From NCBI GenBank assembly GCA_023379675.1, contig JAMCPL010000026.1, positions 1-55,941 of the forward strand: a stretch of DNA of 55,941 bases. The letters are read 5' to 3'. A model generated the notes under the pieces. It made no database searches and was not told where the DNA came from. It saw only the letters and a program-made list of their open reading frames with translations. Position numbers and translations under genes: made by a program. Source of the DNA: Actinomycetota bacterium (GTDB lineage: Bacteria; Actinomycetota; Acidimicrobiia; Acidimicrobiales; JAMCPL01). Below, in pieces: positions 25,383 through 33,872 of the stretch (the stretch's first letter is position 1; every line of letters begins with the position of its first letter).

Positions 25383-26672
25383 GTGCTGTCGAGCCTTAAG
25401 AACATATTCAAGATACCCGACCTGAGGAACAAGGTCCTGTTTACGCTGCTGATAATCGGGGTGTACCAGCTGGGAGCGAATGTAATAGTTCCAGGCGTGG
25501 ACTTCAAGAAGGTTCAGCAGCTGGAGGCTGCCGCCAAGTCGGCGGGCATCATAGGGTTCCTCAACCTTTTTTCAGGGGGTGCCCTTACCAGGATGGCCGT
25601 ATTCGGGCTTGGTATCATGCCCTACATCACCAGTTCGATCATCATCCAGCTTCTCTCTACGGTCATACCCAAGTTCGAGGAGTGGAGGGACCAGGGTGCC
25701 GTTGGCCAGAAAAAGCTCACCCAGGCCACCAGGTACCTTACGGTGGCGCTGGCATTGATGCAGTCCACGGGCCTCGTGTATCTCTTTCACAACGGAGGGG
25801 GCGGGCTGTTTGGCTCCACCAGGATAGACATCATCCCAGATTTCACTTTTCCGAGAATCGTATTCATCGTCCTCACGCTTACAGCGGGAACAGCGTTCGT
25901 CATGTGGCTGGGGGAACTCATTACCCAACGAGGGGTGGGCAACGGGATGTCGCTGATCATCTTCGCCAACGTGGTTGCCGGAGTGGTGCCATCGGGCGGA
26001 GCCGTACTTGCGGAGGGCGGTGATCTAAAGTTCGGCGTGCTGGTTGCACTGTCGCTGGCCATACTTGTGTGGATCGTCTTCATGGAACAGGGGCAGAGAA
26101 GGATACCGGTTACTTTTGCCAGCAGGGTGGTCGGGCGCAAGATGTATGGTGGGTCGTCCAGCTATATTCCACTGAAGGTCAATCAGTCGGGGGTGATCCC
26201 GGTCATCTTCGCGAGTTCGTTGCTCTACATTCCTGTGCTACTCTCCAATGTGCTGCCCTGGGCGGGCTTCCGGCTCTTCGTGAACGCCCACATACAGCCC
26301 ACCAGCCTATTGTACATAGGACTTTATGGTGCACTTGTGTTCCTGTTTGCCTATTTCTATGTATATGTTGCATTCGATCCTCACCAGCAGTCAGACATCA
26401 TTCGTAAGCAAGGGGGATTCATCCCAGGGATAAGACCGGGCCCGCCGACCGAGAGATACCTGTCCAGGATACTGAACAGGATTACCTTCCCGGGTGGACT
26501 ATACCTTGCACTTGTTGTGGTCGTGCCGGGTGTGCTGATGGCTTTGTGGGCCATTACGGCGTACCCGTTCTATGGCATTACGCTTCTTATAGCCGTGGGC
26601 GTGTCCCTGGAGACCATGCGCCAGATAGACAGCCAGCTGATGATGAGGAACTATGAAGGGTTCCTCGCTTAG
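25383..26672 (+). CDS. secY: Protein translocase subunit SecY
   Basis: The 429-residue protein has ten predicted membrane helices. The start GTG 25383 gives MLSSLKNIFKIPDLRNKVLF, the usual N-terminus, with AAGGAG five bases upstream. The plug/TM2 region is FSGGALTRMAVFGLGIMPYI. GQRRIPVTFASRVVGRKMYG and IPLKVNQSGVIPVIFASSLL form the cytosolic loop and TM7. It is the channel-forming subunit of the Sec translocon. adk follows 60 bp later. Confidence 0.97.
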   Translation: MLSSLKNIFKIPDLRNKVLFTLLIIGVYQLGANVIVPGVDFKKVQQLEAAAKSAGIIGFLNLFSGGALTRMAVFGLGIMPYITSSIIIQLLSTVIPKFEEWRDQGAVGQKKLTQATRYLTVALALMQSTGLVYLFHNGGGGLFGSTRIDIIPDFTFPRIVFIVLTLTAGTAFVMWLGELITQRGVGNGMSLIIFANVVAGVVPSGGAVLAEGGDLKFGVLVALSLAILVWIVFMEQGQRRIPVTFASRVVGRKMYGGSSSYIPLKVNQSGVIPVIFASSLLYIPVLLSNVLPWAGFRLFVNAHIQPTSLLYIGLYGALVFLFAYFYVYVAFDPHQQSDIIRKQGGFIPGIRPGPPTERYLSRILNRITFPGGLYLALVVVVPGVLMALWAITAYPFYGITLLIAVGVSLETMRQIDSQLMMRNYEGFLA

Positions 26673-26732
26673 AGGTCGAGCGGGTAGGCGATTCGAAACG
26701 TTGCAGGCGGCCGCAGTGGAGGATGTCTTGCC

Positions 26733-27374
26733 ATGAGGCTGGTCGTACTGGGAAAGCAGGGCTCGGGGAAGGGTACTCAGTGTGTCCTTCTCTCCCGGTA
26801 CTTCGCCGTTCCGCATATATCCACCGGGGATATGCTAAGGGCGGCGGTGAAGGCGAGCACTCCGGTAGGGATCAAGGTTCGCGAAACCCTCGAAGGCGGC
26901 GGGCTCATCTCGGATGACATAGTTACGGATGTGGTTGCTTCGCGACTCTCGGAGGACGATGTCCGTAGCCAGGGGTTCATATTGGACGGTTTCCCACGCA
27001 CTGTAGCTCAGGCTGAGATGCTCGAGGAGATGTTGCGTCCTATGGAACTCGATAGGGCGATAGAGCTGGACGTACCCACCGAGCAGACTGTTCGGAGGCT
27101 GGCGGCGAGGAGGGTCTGTTCTGACTGCGGGGCAATCTATTCCACGCACAAGCCCCCGAAGTTCAACTGGACCTGTGATGTATGTGGCGGGGAAGTGGTG
27201 CAACGCAAGGACGACAAGGAGGAGTTCATACGCCGGCGCTTGGGTCTCTACGAGAAAGAGACATTACCGGTGGCACAGTGGTACGAGGCAAGGTCCTACC
27301 TACTGAGGGTGAACGGGGCCGGTACTCCTGAGGCTGTTCTCAAGAGGATACAGAAGGCGTTGTTCCGGCGATGA
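26733..27374 (+). CDS. adk: Adenylate kinase
   Basis: The 213-residue enzyme converts ATP + AMP to two ADP. P-loop GKQGSGKGT at residues 7-15 (family consensus GPPGAGKGT, so the first Pro pair is replaced). HISTGDMLRAAV and FILDGFPRTVAQAEML are AMP-binding. The LID carries CSDCG and CDVCGG, a four-Cys zinc site. Its stop overlaps map (ATGA). Confidence 0.96.
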   Translation: MRLVVLGKQGSGKGTQCVLLSRYFAVPHISTGDMLRAAVKASTPVGIKVRETLEGGGLISDDIVTDVVASRLSEDDVRSQGFILDGFPRTVAQAEMLEEMLRPMELDRAIELDVPTEQTVRRLAARRVCSDCGAIYSTHKPPKFNWTCDVCGGEVVQRKDDKEEFIRRRLGLYEKETLPVAQWYEARSYLLRVNGAGTPEAVLKRIQKALFRR

Positions 27375-28114
27375 TCAGGAGAAATGACGAGCTTGCGAAG
27401 ATGCGCAAGGCAGGCCGGGTCGTAGCCGAGATGCTCCTTGAAGTGTCGAAGCACGTAAAACCGGGTGTGACTACGGCGCAACTGGATCGGGTGGCTCGTG
27501 ACGTTCTGGGCAGGAGAGGTGCAAGGTCGAATTTTCTTGGGTACCACGGGTATCCGGCAACCATCTGTACTTCGCCGAACGATGTCATCGTGCATGGGAT
27601 CCCAAGCGATATTGTACTTGTCGAGGGTGACATCATTTCAGTGGACTGCGGCGCGATAGTCGAGGGGTATCATGGAGACGCGGCTCGCACATTTCCCGTT
27701 GGAGAGGTAAGCACAGAAGCAAAGCGGCTTATCGAAGTTACCCAGGAGGCGCTTCGCGCAGGCATGTCTCAGCTGGTGCCGAGGAAGCACCTGAACGAGA
27801 CCGGCAGGGCGATTGAGCGGGTAGGGCGCCGCGCCGGTTACGGGGTGGTGCGGGAGTATGTGGGCCACGCAATCGGCACCGCCATGCACGAAGAGCCTCA
27901 GGTTCCCAATTACTGGCCAGGTAAGCCCGGAATCAAACTGGCTCCTGGCATGGTGTTCGCGATAGAGCCGATGTTTAATGCCGGCGATGCCGGAACCGTC
28001 CGGCTTGATGATGGATGGACCGTCGTCACCAGTGACGGAAGCATTTCGGCTCACTTCGAGGATACGATTGTGGTTACCGACCATGGGCCGGAAGTGTTCA
28101 CCATCATGGATTGA
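27371..28114 (+). CDS. map: Methionine aminopeptidase, type I
   Basis: The 247-residue metalloprotease removes the initiator Met. Metal ligands are visible in order: ISVDCGAIVEGYHGDAARTF (two Asp), GHAIGTAMHEEPQVPNY (His), FAIEPMFN (Glu) and SAHFEDTIVVT (Glu). It is co-transcribed with adk and secY. A 250-bp gap with its own promoter separates it from infA. Confidence 0.96.
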   Translation: MIRRNDELAKMRKAGRVVAEMLLEVSKHVKPGVTTAQLDRVARDVLGRRGARSNFLGYHGYPATICTSPNDVIVHGIPSDIVLVEGDIISVDCGAIVEGYHGDAARTFPVGEVSTEAKRLIEVTQEALRAGMSQLVPRKHLNETGRAIERVGRRAGYGVVREYVGHAIGTAMHEEPQVPNYWPGKPGIKLAPGMVFAIEPMFNAGDAGTVRLDDGWTVVTSDGSISAHFEDTIVVTDHGPEVFTIMD

Positions 28115-28202
28115 GCTTGGGACGGGCAAATATTAGAGGTGAGTGATAGGCAGCTTGGATCATGGAGGTGCTCATCCCGGCGAAGGGCTTCTTATCCCCC
28201 GA

Positions 28203-28232
28203 TTACCATGCTCTCTGGCGATGTGCTATAAT
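28203..28232 (+). promoter_or_regulatory. Extended -10 promoter upstream of infA
   Basis: TTACCA (28203-28208), 18 bp, TGC then TATAAT (28227-28232). The perfect -10 with TGn extension supports a start near 28239 and a leader of about 125 nt for the infA-rpmJ-rpsM-rpsK-rpsD-rpoA group. The rest of the 250-bp map-infA gap shows no other feature. Confidence 0.65.
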
Positions 28233-28364
28233 ATATTCCGGCGGTTTCTTGCCACTCAAATCCTGTGTGAGGAAGTGATATCATGCGCAACGTTTGCGGT
28301 TTGAATGGCTACGAAACTGGGCAGCATTGTTGCTTGTAGCCGATATATGTAAGGAGGTTGGCAC

Positions 28365-28589
28365 CTGCCGGAAGCCAAAGAAGATGCTATAGTGCTGGAG
28401 GGAACGGTCGTGGAGCCGTTGCCTAACGCCATGTTTCGGGTCGAGCTGGAGAATGGCCACAAGGTACTGGCTCATAGCTCGGGTAAGATGAGAATGCATA
28501 GGATCAGGATTCTTACGGGAGACAAGGTTCAGGTGGAGGTTACCCCATATGACCTCACCCGAGGCAGGATAACTTACAGATACAAGTAA
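28365..28589 (+). CDS. infA: Translation initiation factor IF-1 (CTG start)
   Basis: The 74-residue OB-fold factor reads [20 protein letters not shown], then [20 protein letters not shown] and [13 protein letters not shown]. The family N-terminus begins nine codons before the first in-frame GTG (28392). Upstream of that lies only CTG 28365 before an in-frame TAA (28350-28352). AAGGAGG at 28351-28357 is exactly seven bases before this CTG. The CTG is therefore the likely start codon, which is very rare. IF-1 occupies the A site during initiation. Confidence 0.93.
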   Translation: MPEAKEDAIVLEGTVVEPLPNAMFRVELENGHKVLAHSSGKMRMHRIRILTGDKVQVEVTPYDLTRGRITYRYK

Positions 28590-28747
28590 TGTGCAGATAC
28601 GGGTCCTTGGACCGGATGGGTGCGTAGATGGGTGTGCGTACCGATGGGTGCAAGTGATATTTTATTAAATTGTACGTGGTATGTGCATAGTCGATGCTCT
28701 TCGGGGCAGGAACATGCATTGTGCCGGGGATAAGGAGAATATTCGAT

Positions 28748-28861
28748 TTGAAGGTTAGGCCGAGCGTAAAGCCGATGTGTGAAAAGTGCAAAGTGATACG
28801 CCGTAAGGGTAAGGTGCTGGTGATCTGCGATAATCCGCGGCACAAGCAGCGGCAGGGCTGA
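28748..28861 (+). CDS. rpmJ: 50S ribosomal protein L36
   Basis: The 37-residue protein starts at TTG 28748 ([20 protein letters not shown]) with AAGGAG ten bases upstream. Zinc ligands CEKC, then C and H in [13 protein letters not shown], mark the zinc-binding form. It ends seven bases before rpsM. Confidence 0.95.
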   Translation: MKVRPSVKPMCEKCKVIRRKGKVLVICDNPRHKQRQG

Positions 28862-28867
28862 TCAGGT

Positions 28868-29248
28868 ATGGCTCGAATAGCAGGAGTCGATATACCCAGG
28901 GAGAAGCGGCTGGAGGCATCTTTGACCTATATTTACGGTATTGGAGCATCCACCGCCAAGCAGGTGTGCGAAGAGGCGGGGATGAGCCCGGATGCCAGGG
29001 TAAGGGATCTCACCGAGGAAGAAGTGTCGCGGCTGCGTGCATGGATAGATGCCAACCTAAAGGTGGAGGGCGATCTGCGCAGGGAAGTGGCTCAAGGAGT
29101 CAGGCGTAAGATGGAAATAGGGTGCTACGAGGGGATACGGCATCGCAGAGGTTTGCCGGTAAGAGGCCAGCGTACCCATACCAATGCGCGTACGCGCAAG
29201 GGTCCTCGTAAGGCGGTTGCAGGCAAGAAGAAGGTAAAGAAACATTGA
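28868..29248 (+). CDS. rpsM: 30S ribosomal protein S13
   Basis: The 126-residue protein opens [20 protein letters not shown], with [16 protein letters not shown]. The C-terminal [20 protein letters not shown] contacts P-site tRNA, followed by a basic tail. Standard length and position after rpmJ. Confidence 0.97.
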   Translation: MARIAGVDIPREKRLEASLTYIYGIGASTAKQVCEEAGMSPDARVRDLTEEEVSRLRAWIDANLKVEGDLRREVAQGVRRKMEIGCYEGIRHRRGLPVRGQRTHTNARTRKGPRKAVAGKKKVKKH

Positions 29249-29265
29249 TCACCGTAGGGAGATAG

Positions 29266-29682
29266 ATGGCGCGTCAGCAGAGAACCAAGGCAAAGGCTGG
29301 GCAGGCCAGGAAGGTCAGGCGCCGGGAGCGCAAGAACATATCCTATGGCATCGCTCACGTGAAGAGTTCCTTCAACAATACGATTGTCAGCATTGCGGAC
29401 CCGGAAGGCAACGTGATTGCGTGGTCTTCGTCCGGCATCGTGGGCTTCAAGGGGTCGCGCAAATCCACTCCGTTTGCCGCCCAGATGGCGGCGGATGCAG
29501 CTTCACAGAAAGCGATGGAGCATGGTGTGCGTAGGGTGGACGTGTATGTGAGGGGCCCAGGTTCCGGCAGGGATACCGCCGTCAGGGCGATTGCCGCATC
29601 TGGTATCGAAGTGGTGAGCATCAAGGACGTGACTCCCGTACCGCACAACGGTTGCCGTCCGAAGAAGCGCCGCCGTGTCTAG
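29266..29682 (+). CDS. rpsK: 30S ribosomal protein S11
   Basis: The 138-residue protein has [60 protein letters not shown] and the C-terminal [13 protein letters not shown]. It is a platform protein near the E site. Standard length. Confidence 0.97.
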   Translation: MARQQRTKAKAGQARKVRRRERKNISYGIAHVKSSFNNTIVSIADPEGNVIAWSSSGIVGFKGSRKSTPFAAQMAADAASQKAMEHGVRRVDVYVRGPGSGRDTAVRAIAASGIEVVSIKDVTPVPHNGCRPKKRRRV

Positions 29683-29719
29683 CGTTGGTGTGATTGACGA
29701 CAGGTTGGAGATATAATAA

Positions 29720-30367
29720 ATGGCAAGGTATACGGGTCCTGTGTGCAGGTTGTGCAGGCGGGAACGATCCAAATTGTTCTTGAAGGGTGAGCGATGTTAC
29801 TCGCTGAAATGCCCCGTGTCGGAGGCGGTGACGGATCGTCATAGCCGAGCGTATCCCCCTGGAGAGCATGGCAGGGATCGGATGAGGCAAGGGTCGGAAT
29901 ACCAGGTGCAGTTGCGAGAGAAGCAGAAGGCCAGGCGTATCTACGGAGTGCTCGAAAAGCAGTTCCGCAATATGTATGAGGATGCCAGCAGGCGCAAAGG
30001 CATCACTGGCGAGATACTTCTGGCTATGCTGGAGATGAGGCTGGATAATGTCGTGTTCAGATCTCGCTACGGCTCCAGTAGGGCGCAAGCGCGCCAGCTT
30101 GTGCGCCATGGGCATATACTTGTCAATTCCAAACGCGTTACTATACCCAGCTACCGGCTCCGCCCTGGCGACAAGGTATCGCTTTCCGAAGATGCAAGGG
30201 GAATGGCCGTAGTCAGGCGTAACCTCGAGCTGGTGGACCGTGCGGTTCCTGTATGGCTGGCGACGGAAGGCGGTCTCGGGGATGTGACTGTACTGTCAGA
30301 GCCGAAGCGCAGCGAGATAGATGAGACGGTGAGGGAACAGCTGATTGTAGAACTCTATTCTAAGTAG
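29720..30367 (+). CDS. rpsD: 30S ribosomal protein S4, zinc-binding form
   Basis: The 215-residue protein has MARYTGPVCRLCRRERSKLF with Cys 9 and 12 and two more Cys in ERCYSLKCPVSE, giving a zinc site. The S4 RNA-binding domain is MRLDNVVFRSRYGSSRAQAR, then LVRHGHILVNSKRVTIPSYR. S4 nucleates 16S folding and acts at the mRNA entrance. Confidence 0.97.
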   Translation: MARYTGPVCRLCRRERSKLFLKGERCYSLKCPVSEAVTDRHSRAYPPGEHGRDRMRQGSEYQVQLREKQKARRIYGVLEKQFRNMYEDASRRKGITGEILLAMLEMRLDNVVFRSRYGSSRAQARQLVRHGHILVNSKRVTIPSYRLRPGDKVSLSEDARGMAVVRRNLELVDRAVPVWLATEGGLGDVTVLSEPKRSEIDETVREQLIVELYSK

Positions 30368-30424
30368 GGGTTCGGGTAAGGGTTCGGCAAGTAATGGATA
30401 CGAGATAACATAGGAGTTCGGTAG

Positions 30425-31360
30425 ATGCTTATTATTCAGCGTCCGGTAGTTGAGTCGTTGGACGAGGAGAAGGACGGGCAACAGCGTTTTGCAATCGGGC
30501 CGCTGGAGCCTGGTTTCGGGCATACCCTTGGTAATTCGTTGCGCCGGGTGCTGCTGTCGTCCATCCCTGGCGCCGCTGTCACCATGGTCCGTTTCGATGA
30601 CGCCCTGCACGAGTTCACGACCGTGGAAGGCGTGAAAGAGGACGTTACGGATATACTCCTGAATCTCAGAGATATAGTCTTGACAGTGGATTCAAGCGAT
30701 CCCGTGGTATTGAGATGTGACGTACGCGGCCCGGCCGAGGTATCGGCTGCCGATCTCCAGCTTACTGCAGATGTGGAGATTTTCAATCCGGATTTGCATA
30801 TCGCCACCGTCAACAGTAACGGTCGGCTGGCGATGGATGTGACCGTGGAGCAGGGTCGTGGTTACGCTACGGCCGAGCAGAACAAGAGAGGAAGCACTAT
30901 TGGCGTTATCCCCGTAGATTCTATCTTCTCTCCCGTAAGGCGGGTATCTTTCTCGGTGGAGCCCGTGCGCGTGGAGCAATCCACCGACTATGACAGGCTG
31001 GTAATGGACATTACCACTGATGGATCATTGAGTCCCCGTGTGGCGCTCGCTTCTGCCGCAGGCACGCTCAGTTCGCTGCTTGATATCCTCGTCAACCTGG
31101 AAGAGGAGCCTAAAGGACTGGAACTCGGGGAGGTGCAGTCGTCCTCGACCGGGTCACCTGACCTGGACCTCGACATCGAGGACCTTGATCTTTCCGAACG
31201 TCCACGCAACTGCCTCAAGAGAGCTCAGGTCAACACTATAGGCGAGCTGGTGCGTCGCAACTCTGACGAACTGCTAGCCATTACAAACTTCGGCCAGAAG
31301 TCCCTTGATGAAGTCATTGAGAAGCTCGACGAAAGAGGGCTTTCGCTTAGGATGAGGTAG
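30425..31360 (+). CDS. rpoA: RNA polymerase alpha subunit
   Basis: The 311-residue subunit has an N-terminal dimerisation domain with FAIGPLEPGFGHTLGNSLRR, VLLSSIPGAAVTMVRFDDAL and GVKEDVTDILLNLRDI. An acidic linker (DLDLDIEDLDLSERP) precedes the C-terminal domain (NCLKRAQVNTIGELVRRNSD, NFGQKSLDEVIEKL). The alpha CTD contacts UP elements and activators. It is the last core gene before the rplQ junction. Confidence 0.97.
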   Translation: MLIIQRPVVESLDEEKDGQQRFAIGPLEPGFGHTLGNSLRRVLLSSIPGAAVTMVRFDDALHEFTTVEGVKEDVTDILLNLRDIVLTVDSSDPVVLRCDVRGPAEVSAADLQLTADVEIFNPDLHIATVNSNGRLAMDVTVEQGRGYATAEQNKRGSTIGVIPVDSIFSPVRRVSFSVEPVRVEQSTDYDRLVMDITTDGSLSPRVALASAAGTLSSLLDILVNLEEEPKGLELGEVQSSSTGSPDLDLDIEDLDLSERPRNCLKRAQVNTIGELVRRNSDELLAITNFGQKSLDEVIEKLDERGLSLRMR

Positions 31361-31378
31361 GATCAGGTCGTAGAGCAA

Positions 31379-31570
31379 ATGCTTGGATGCATCGCGGATG
31401 TATTGCAGCGTAGTATCCCGCAAGGGGCTGTGGCCCGAGCGGATATCCGGGTTAAGGCAGGGAAAATGAAGCGAATGTACCTTGATACATTTGCCTCACT
31501 GGATCTGCCGGATCCGTTTTCCTCGCTGGATATGTACTTGGAATATTTGGAGTTGAAGGAGTTGTCATGA
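31379..31570 (+). CDS. Possible 63-residue ORF between rpoA and rplQ
   Basis: The frame runs from ATG 31379 to TGA 31568-31570, which overlaps the rplQ ATG at 31567 (ATGA). The rpoA-rplQ gap is 206 bp. The peptide starts [20 protein letters not shown] and ends with an acidic-hydrophobic stretch ([14 protein letters not shown]). The overlap and the position suggest coupling to rplQ. No family is recognised. Confidence 0.35.
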   Translation: MLGCIADVLQRSIPQGAVARADIRVKAGKMKRMYLDTFASLDLPDPFSSLDMYLEYLELKELS

Positions 31571-31920
31571 GAGGTACCCCAAGGAAAGGGCGCAGGCTAG
31601 GCGGGAGCGCCGCGCACGAGAAGGCCATGCTTGGCAATCTGGTAGCATCGTTGGTTGCAGCGGAGGCGCTGGTGACTACCGAATCAAAAGCCAAGGCGTT
31701 GAGGCCGGTAGCGGAAAAGGTCATCACTGCCGCCAAGAAGGGTGGCTTGCATCGCCAGAGGCGCGTGGTGGCACTGATCAGGGACAAGGATATGGCACAC
31801 AAGCTTTTCGAGGAGATAGGTCCGCGCTACTCGGACAGGCCGGGTGGTTACACGAGGATACTCAAGATGGGGCCAAGACCGGGAGACAATGCGCCGATGG
31901 CGAGAATCGAGCTTGTCTGA
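31567..31920 (+). CDS. rplQ: 50S ribosomal protein L17
   Basis: The 117-residue protein has [38 protein letters not shown], and [20 protein letters not shown] near the C-terminus. GAAGGAG is just upstream of ATG 31567. Standard length. Confidence 0.97.
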   Translation: MRGTPRKGRRLGGSAAHEKAMLGNLVASLVAAEALVTTESKAKALRPVAEKVITAAKKGGLHRQRRVVALIRDKDMAHKLFEEIGPRYSDRPGGYTRILKMGPRPGDNAPMARIELV

Positions 31921-32953
31921 CCGGGACAACGGTGGAACGGTAGCGGCTTCCAGCGATACAAGAGATCTGGAGAGTGATGCATACGGTGATGTCGGCGCGG
32001 AGACCACCCGTGGAGGCGGTGCCGGTGAAGGGGGTATGGGTGGAGGTAACGTCGGTACTGAGTGCCGAGACACAGGGAATGCAGGTCAAGAGAATGCCGC
32101 GAATCGGGTCCGTATTTTCATGCGCATTGCCTATGATGGCCGGGGTTTTCACGGGTTTGCCTACCAGCCGGAGGTGAGGACGGTGGCAGGAGTGCTAAGT
32201 GATGCATTTGATGCAATGTCCTGTAGCCATAGCAGTATCGTCTGCGCAGGCAGGACTGATGCGGGCGTCCACGCAAAAGGACAGGTTGTGCATGTGGATG
32301 TGGACGAGGCATTCTCGCCCCGCAACCTGGCTGGATCGCTCAACCGTATGCTCGCACCAGAAGTCGTAATACGGGAAGCCGGCATGGCTCCTCCGGACTT
32401 TCATGCGAGATACTCGGCTACGGCTAGAAGCTACAGGTATACGATCCTGAACTCGTGGATGCCTGATCCGCTGATGGTGCATCGGGTGTGGCACGTGAGG
32501 GAGCCCCTCGACGTACGATCCATGCGGATGGCCGCTGATTGCATACTCGGTGCACATGATTTTTCGGCTTTTTGCCGCAGGCGGAAAGGTGAAAGTCCTG
32601 GAACGCCAATTGTCAGGGAGGTGTTCCGTTCCGAACTCATCGTGTCCTTCCCGGACGATCAGGCGGAGGGGAGGGTATTGATGTTGGATATATCAGGTGG
32701 ATCTTTCTGCCACCAGATGGTAAAATCACTCGTGGGAACTTACGTAGAGGTGGGGAGAGGCAGGCTTACTCCCGCTGATGTATACTGTCTCTTGCAGTCA
32801 CCGGCTGGGTCCAGGGTGTCTACGCTAGCACCCTCGGCGGGACTCTGTCTCATGCGGGTTGACTATGATGGTTGCGAGTTGCGTGACGAGTACTGCTCGT
32901 TCGACGGCCGTACCGGTAGGCTGGATGCAGCTGGACATAACATAAGGGCGTAA
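31913..32953 (+). CDS. truA: tRNA pseudouridine synthase A
   Basis: The enzyme forms pseudouridine at tRNA positions 38-40. The core begins [20 protein letters not shown], with the catalytic Asp in [25 protein letters not shown]-type loop [19 protein letters not shown] and [20 protein letters not shown] follow. About 65 residues upstream of the core are Gly/Asp/Glu/Thr-rich ([18 protein letters not shown]). The start is uncertain: TTG 31913 (chosen, eight-base overlap with rplQ), ATG 31889 or ATG 32036. The extension resembles those on neighbouring ribosomal proteins. Confidence 0.88.
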   Translation: MSDRDNGGTVAASSDTRDLESDAYGDVGAETTRGGGAGEGGMGGGNVGTECRDTGNAGQENAANRVRIFMRIAYDGRGFHGFAYQPEVRTVAGVLSDAFDAMSCSHSSIVCAGRTDAGVHAKGQVVHVDVDEAFSPRNLAGSLNRMLAPEVVIREAGMAPPDFHARYSATARSYRYTILNSWMPDPLMVHRVWHVREPLDVRSMRMAADCILGAHDFSAFCRRRKGESPGTPIVREVFRSELIVSFPDDQAEGRVLMLDISGGSFCHQMVKSLVGTYVEVGRGRLTPADVYCLLQSPAGSRVSTLAPSAGLCLMRVDYDGCELRDEYCSFDGRTGRLDAAGHNIRA

Positions 32954-32987
32954 TGGCAATGGATGATTTGAGAGTGGTGATATCGTA

Positions 32988-33440
32988 ATGGTTACTTATA
33001 CTCCTAGCGCAAGGGATATCGAGCATAGATGGTATGTAGTGGATGCGGATGGCATGGTGCTCGGCAGGATGGCGTCCGAGGTGGCGAGGTTGCTTCGGGG
33101 TAAGCATAAGCCCATTTTCACTCCCAATCTGGACACTGGCGACAATGTAATTGTGGTGAACGCCTCGAAAGTTTCGATGACTGCGTCAAAGGCGGAAAAG
33201 CTGTTTCACTATACCCATTCAGGCTATCCGGGCGGCCTCAGGTCTTACAGGTACTCTGACCTCCTCAAGAGTAACCCCGAAGAGGTGGTACGGATGGCAG
33301 TCAGGGGTATGTTGCCGAAGGGAAGGTTGGGTCGCCGGCAGCTCGGAAAGTTGCATGTATACAGAGGGGGCGAGCATCCGCATCAGGCACAGAAGCCGGA
33401 ATCATTGGAATTATCTCATGTAAAGGTGGTTCGTCCATGA
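32988..33440 (+). CDS. rplM: 50S ribosomal protein L13
   Basis: The 150-residue protein has WYVVDADGMVLGRMASEVAR, LLRGKHKPIFTPNLDTGDNV and VRGMLPKGRLGRRQLGKLHV. Standard length. It overlaps rpsI by four bases (ATGA), the classic rplM-rpsI pair. Confidence 0.97.
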   Translation: MVTYTPSARDIEHRWYVVDADGMVLGRMASEVARLLRGKHKPIFTPNLDTGDNVIVVNASKVSMTASKAEKLFHYTHSGYPGGLRSYRYSDLLKSNPEEVVRMAVRGMLPKGRLGRRQLGKLHVYRGGEHPHQAQKPESLELSHVKVVRP

Positions 33441-33847
33441 AAGAAAAGAAGGCATTACCTATCCTGCAGGTGACCGGTAGGCGTAAGGAGGCGGTTGCAA
33501 GGGTGAGGTTCCGTCCTGGAAATGGGAAAGTTACGGTCAACCGGAAGCCGGTGGAAACGTATTTCCCGTCGCTTACCCATCGTACTCATGCACTGGATGC
33601 ATTGAGAGTGGCCGACTTCGATATTTCAGGTCGATACGATATAGATGCAACGATCGATGGGGGCGGTGTTTCAGGACAGGCCGGCGCGCTCAGATTGGGT
33701 ATATCGAGAGCCCTTGTCGTGATCGATCCCGACCTGAAGTCCCTGCTGAAGAGAGAGAAGTTGCTTACCAGGGATGCAAGGGTGAAGGAGAGCAAGAAGT
33801 ATGGCCTGAAAAAGGCTCGAAAGGCCCCTCAGTACTCCAAGCGCTGA
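33437..33847 (+). CDS. rpsI: 30S ribosomal protein S9
   Basis: The 136-residue protein has TGRRKEAVARVRFRPGNGKV, VSGQAGALRLGISRALV and the C-terminal KKYGLKKARKAPQYSKR; the terminal Lys-Arg tail touches P-site tRNA. glmM follows 25 bp later. Confidence 0.97.
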   Translation: MKEKKALPILQVTGRRKEAVARVRFRPGNGKVTVNRKPVETYFPSLTHRTHALDALRVADFDISGRYDIDATIDGGGVSGQAGALRLGISRALVVIDPDLKSLLKREKLLTRDARVKESKKYGLKKARKAPQYSKR

Positions 33848-33872
33848 TCATTCCTGGAACTGTATTCGTGCC

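Noticed and set aside
28392-28589. infA starting at GTG 28392
   Set aside because: It would remove nine residues that match the IF-1 N-terminus and leave the perfect AAGGAGG 34 bases away. CTG 28365 fits both.
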